Made by a program: the position numbers and the translations under genes. From assembly GCA_002305235.1 (NCBI GenBank), contig DBQL01000107.1:1-7996 (forward strand): DNA of 7,996 bases. The letters are read 5' to 3'. Position 1 is the first letter of the stretch. Each line of letters begins with the position of its first letter. This document shows positions 7,816 to 7,996 of the stretch, one piece after another. This DNA comes from Prevotella sp. UBA1395. Lineage in GTDB: Bacteria > Bacteroidota > Bacteroidia > Bacteroidales > Bacteroidaceae. The notes beneath the pieces were generated by a model that did no database searches, was not told the DNA's origin, and worked only from the letters and a program-made list of their open reading frames with translations.

Positions 7816-7838
7816 GGTTTGTCAATATTTTACAAACC
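7816..7838. repeat. 7-bp inverted repeat with AT-rich loop
   Basis: GGTTTGT (7816-7822) is the exact reverse complement of ACAAACC (7832-7838), around the 9-base loop CAATATTTT. It lies 10 bases after the second direct repeat and looks like part of the same structured cluster. No poly-T tract follows directly. Its function is unknown. Confidence 0.5.
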
Positions 7839-7996
7839 GCTGATGATGAGCTGTTTATGAATGTATGTTTTTCAACGCTTTTTTCGAGTCATCGGCAGGG
7901 TTTTATGCCGGGATGGGCAAACGAGAAGGTGTTTTCCGAAAATTTCATGGATAATTTTGGGCGAGGCCTTTTACGCCCGTGGGTGTAGGAGAAGGG

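Larger units (their letters stand above)
7456..7996. other. 541-base right-end region with no convincing gene
   Basis: I see no supported coding sequence here. Short open frames (for example 7434-7778 on + and 7595-7825 on -) overlap each other on both strands. They lack recognisable domains and are rich in Arg, Cys and Phe, which is typical of translated noncoding DNA; the one at 7434 even begins inside the terminator. The composition is uneven: a G-rich part at about 7500-7560, a T-rich part at about 7565-7610, then a repeat cluster at 7735-7838. No tRNA cloverleaf or rRNA is recognised. The next gene must lie beyond the right edge. Confidence 0.6.

Noticed and set aside
7893..7910. CGGCA/TGCCG hairpin as a second terminator.
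   Set aside because: The stem is only 5 bp and is not followed by a T-run.
7952..7959. TAATTTTG as a -7 promoter box for a gene beyond the right edge.
   Set aside because: It fits TAnnTTTG but has no TTTG -33 partner at proper spacing and no visible gene after it, so the match alone is too weak to call.

Overview
The window looks like a chromosomal segment from a member of the Bacteroidota, most likely the Prevotella/Bacteroides group (Bacteroidales). Three things point there. The Omp85-family protein carries a lipoprotein signal peptide, a variant (TamL) known from this phylum. The promoter-like site before the third gene has a Bacteroidota-type -7 box (TAnnTTTG). Start codons lack clear Shine-Dalgarno sequences and sit behind A-rich leaders. 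The genus is an inference.

Layout: (1) 1-3915, the 3' part of tamB, cut by the left edge and ending in a complete TamB C-terminal domain. (2) 3912-6233, a TamA-like outer membrane Omp85 lipoprotein (TamL), overlapping tamB by four bases (ATGA). (3) 6234-6427, an intergenic stretch with a weak hairpin plus T-run, then a -7 promoter box and a 10-bp palindrome. (4) 6428-7339, a 303-residue sugar-phosphate nucleotidyltransferase-like protein, closed by a strong intrinsic terminator at 7419-7455. (5) 7456-7996, about 540 bases with no convincing gene, holding two near-adjacent 17-bp direct repeats and several inverted repeats.

The first two genes form a translation-coupled pair. TamB is expected to span the periplasm from the inner membrane, and TamL to be its outer-membrane partner. 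Together they act in envelope biogenesis: insertion of some outer membrane proteins and, for the AsmA/TamB superfamily, transport of lipid between membranes. The nucleotidyltransferase has its own promoter-like site and terminator, so it is probably a separate transcription unit. All three genes are on the + strand.

Most of the window is conserved core genome. I see no mobile element, CRISPR array, RNA gene or defence/toxin system. The least explained part is the noncoding right end with its repeat cluster.
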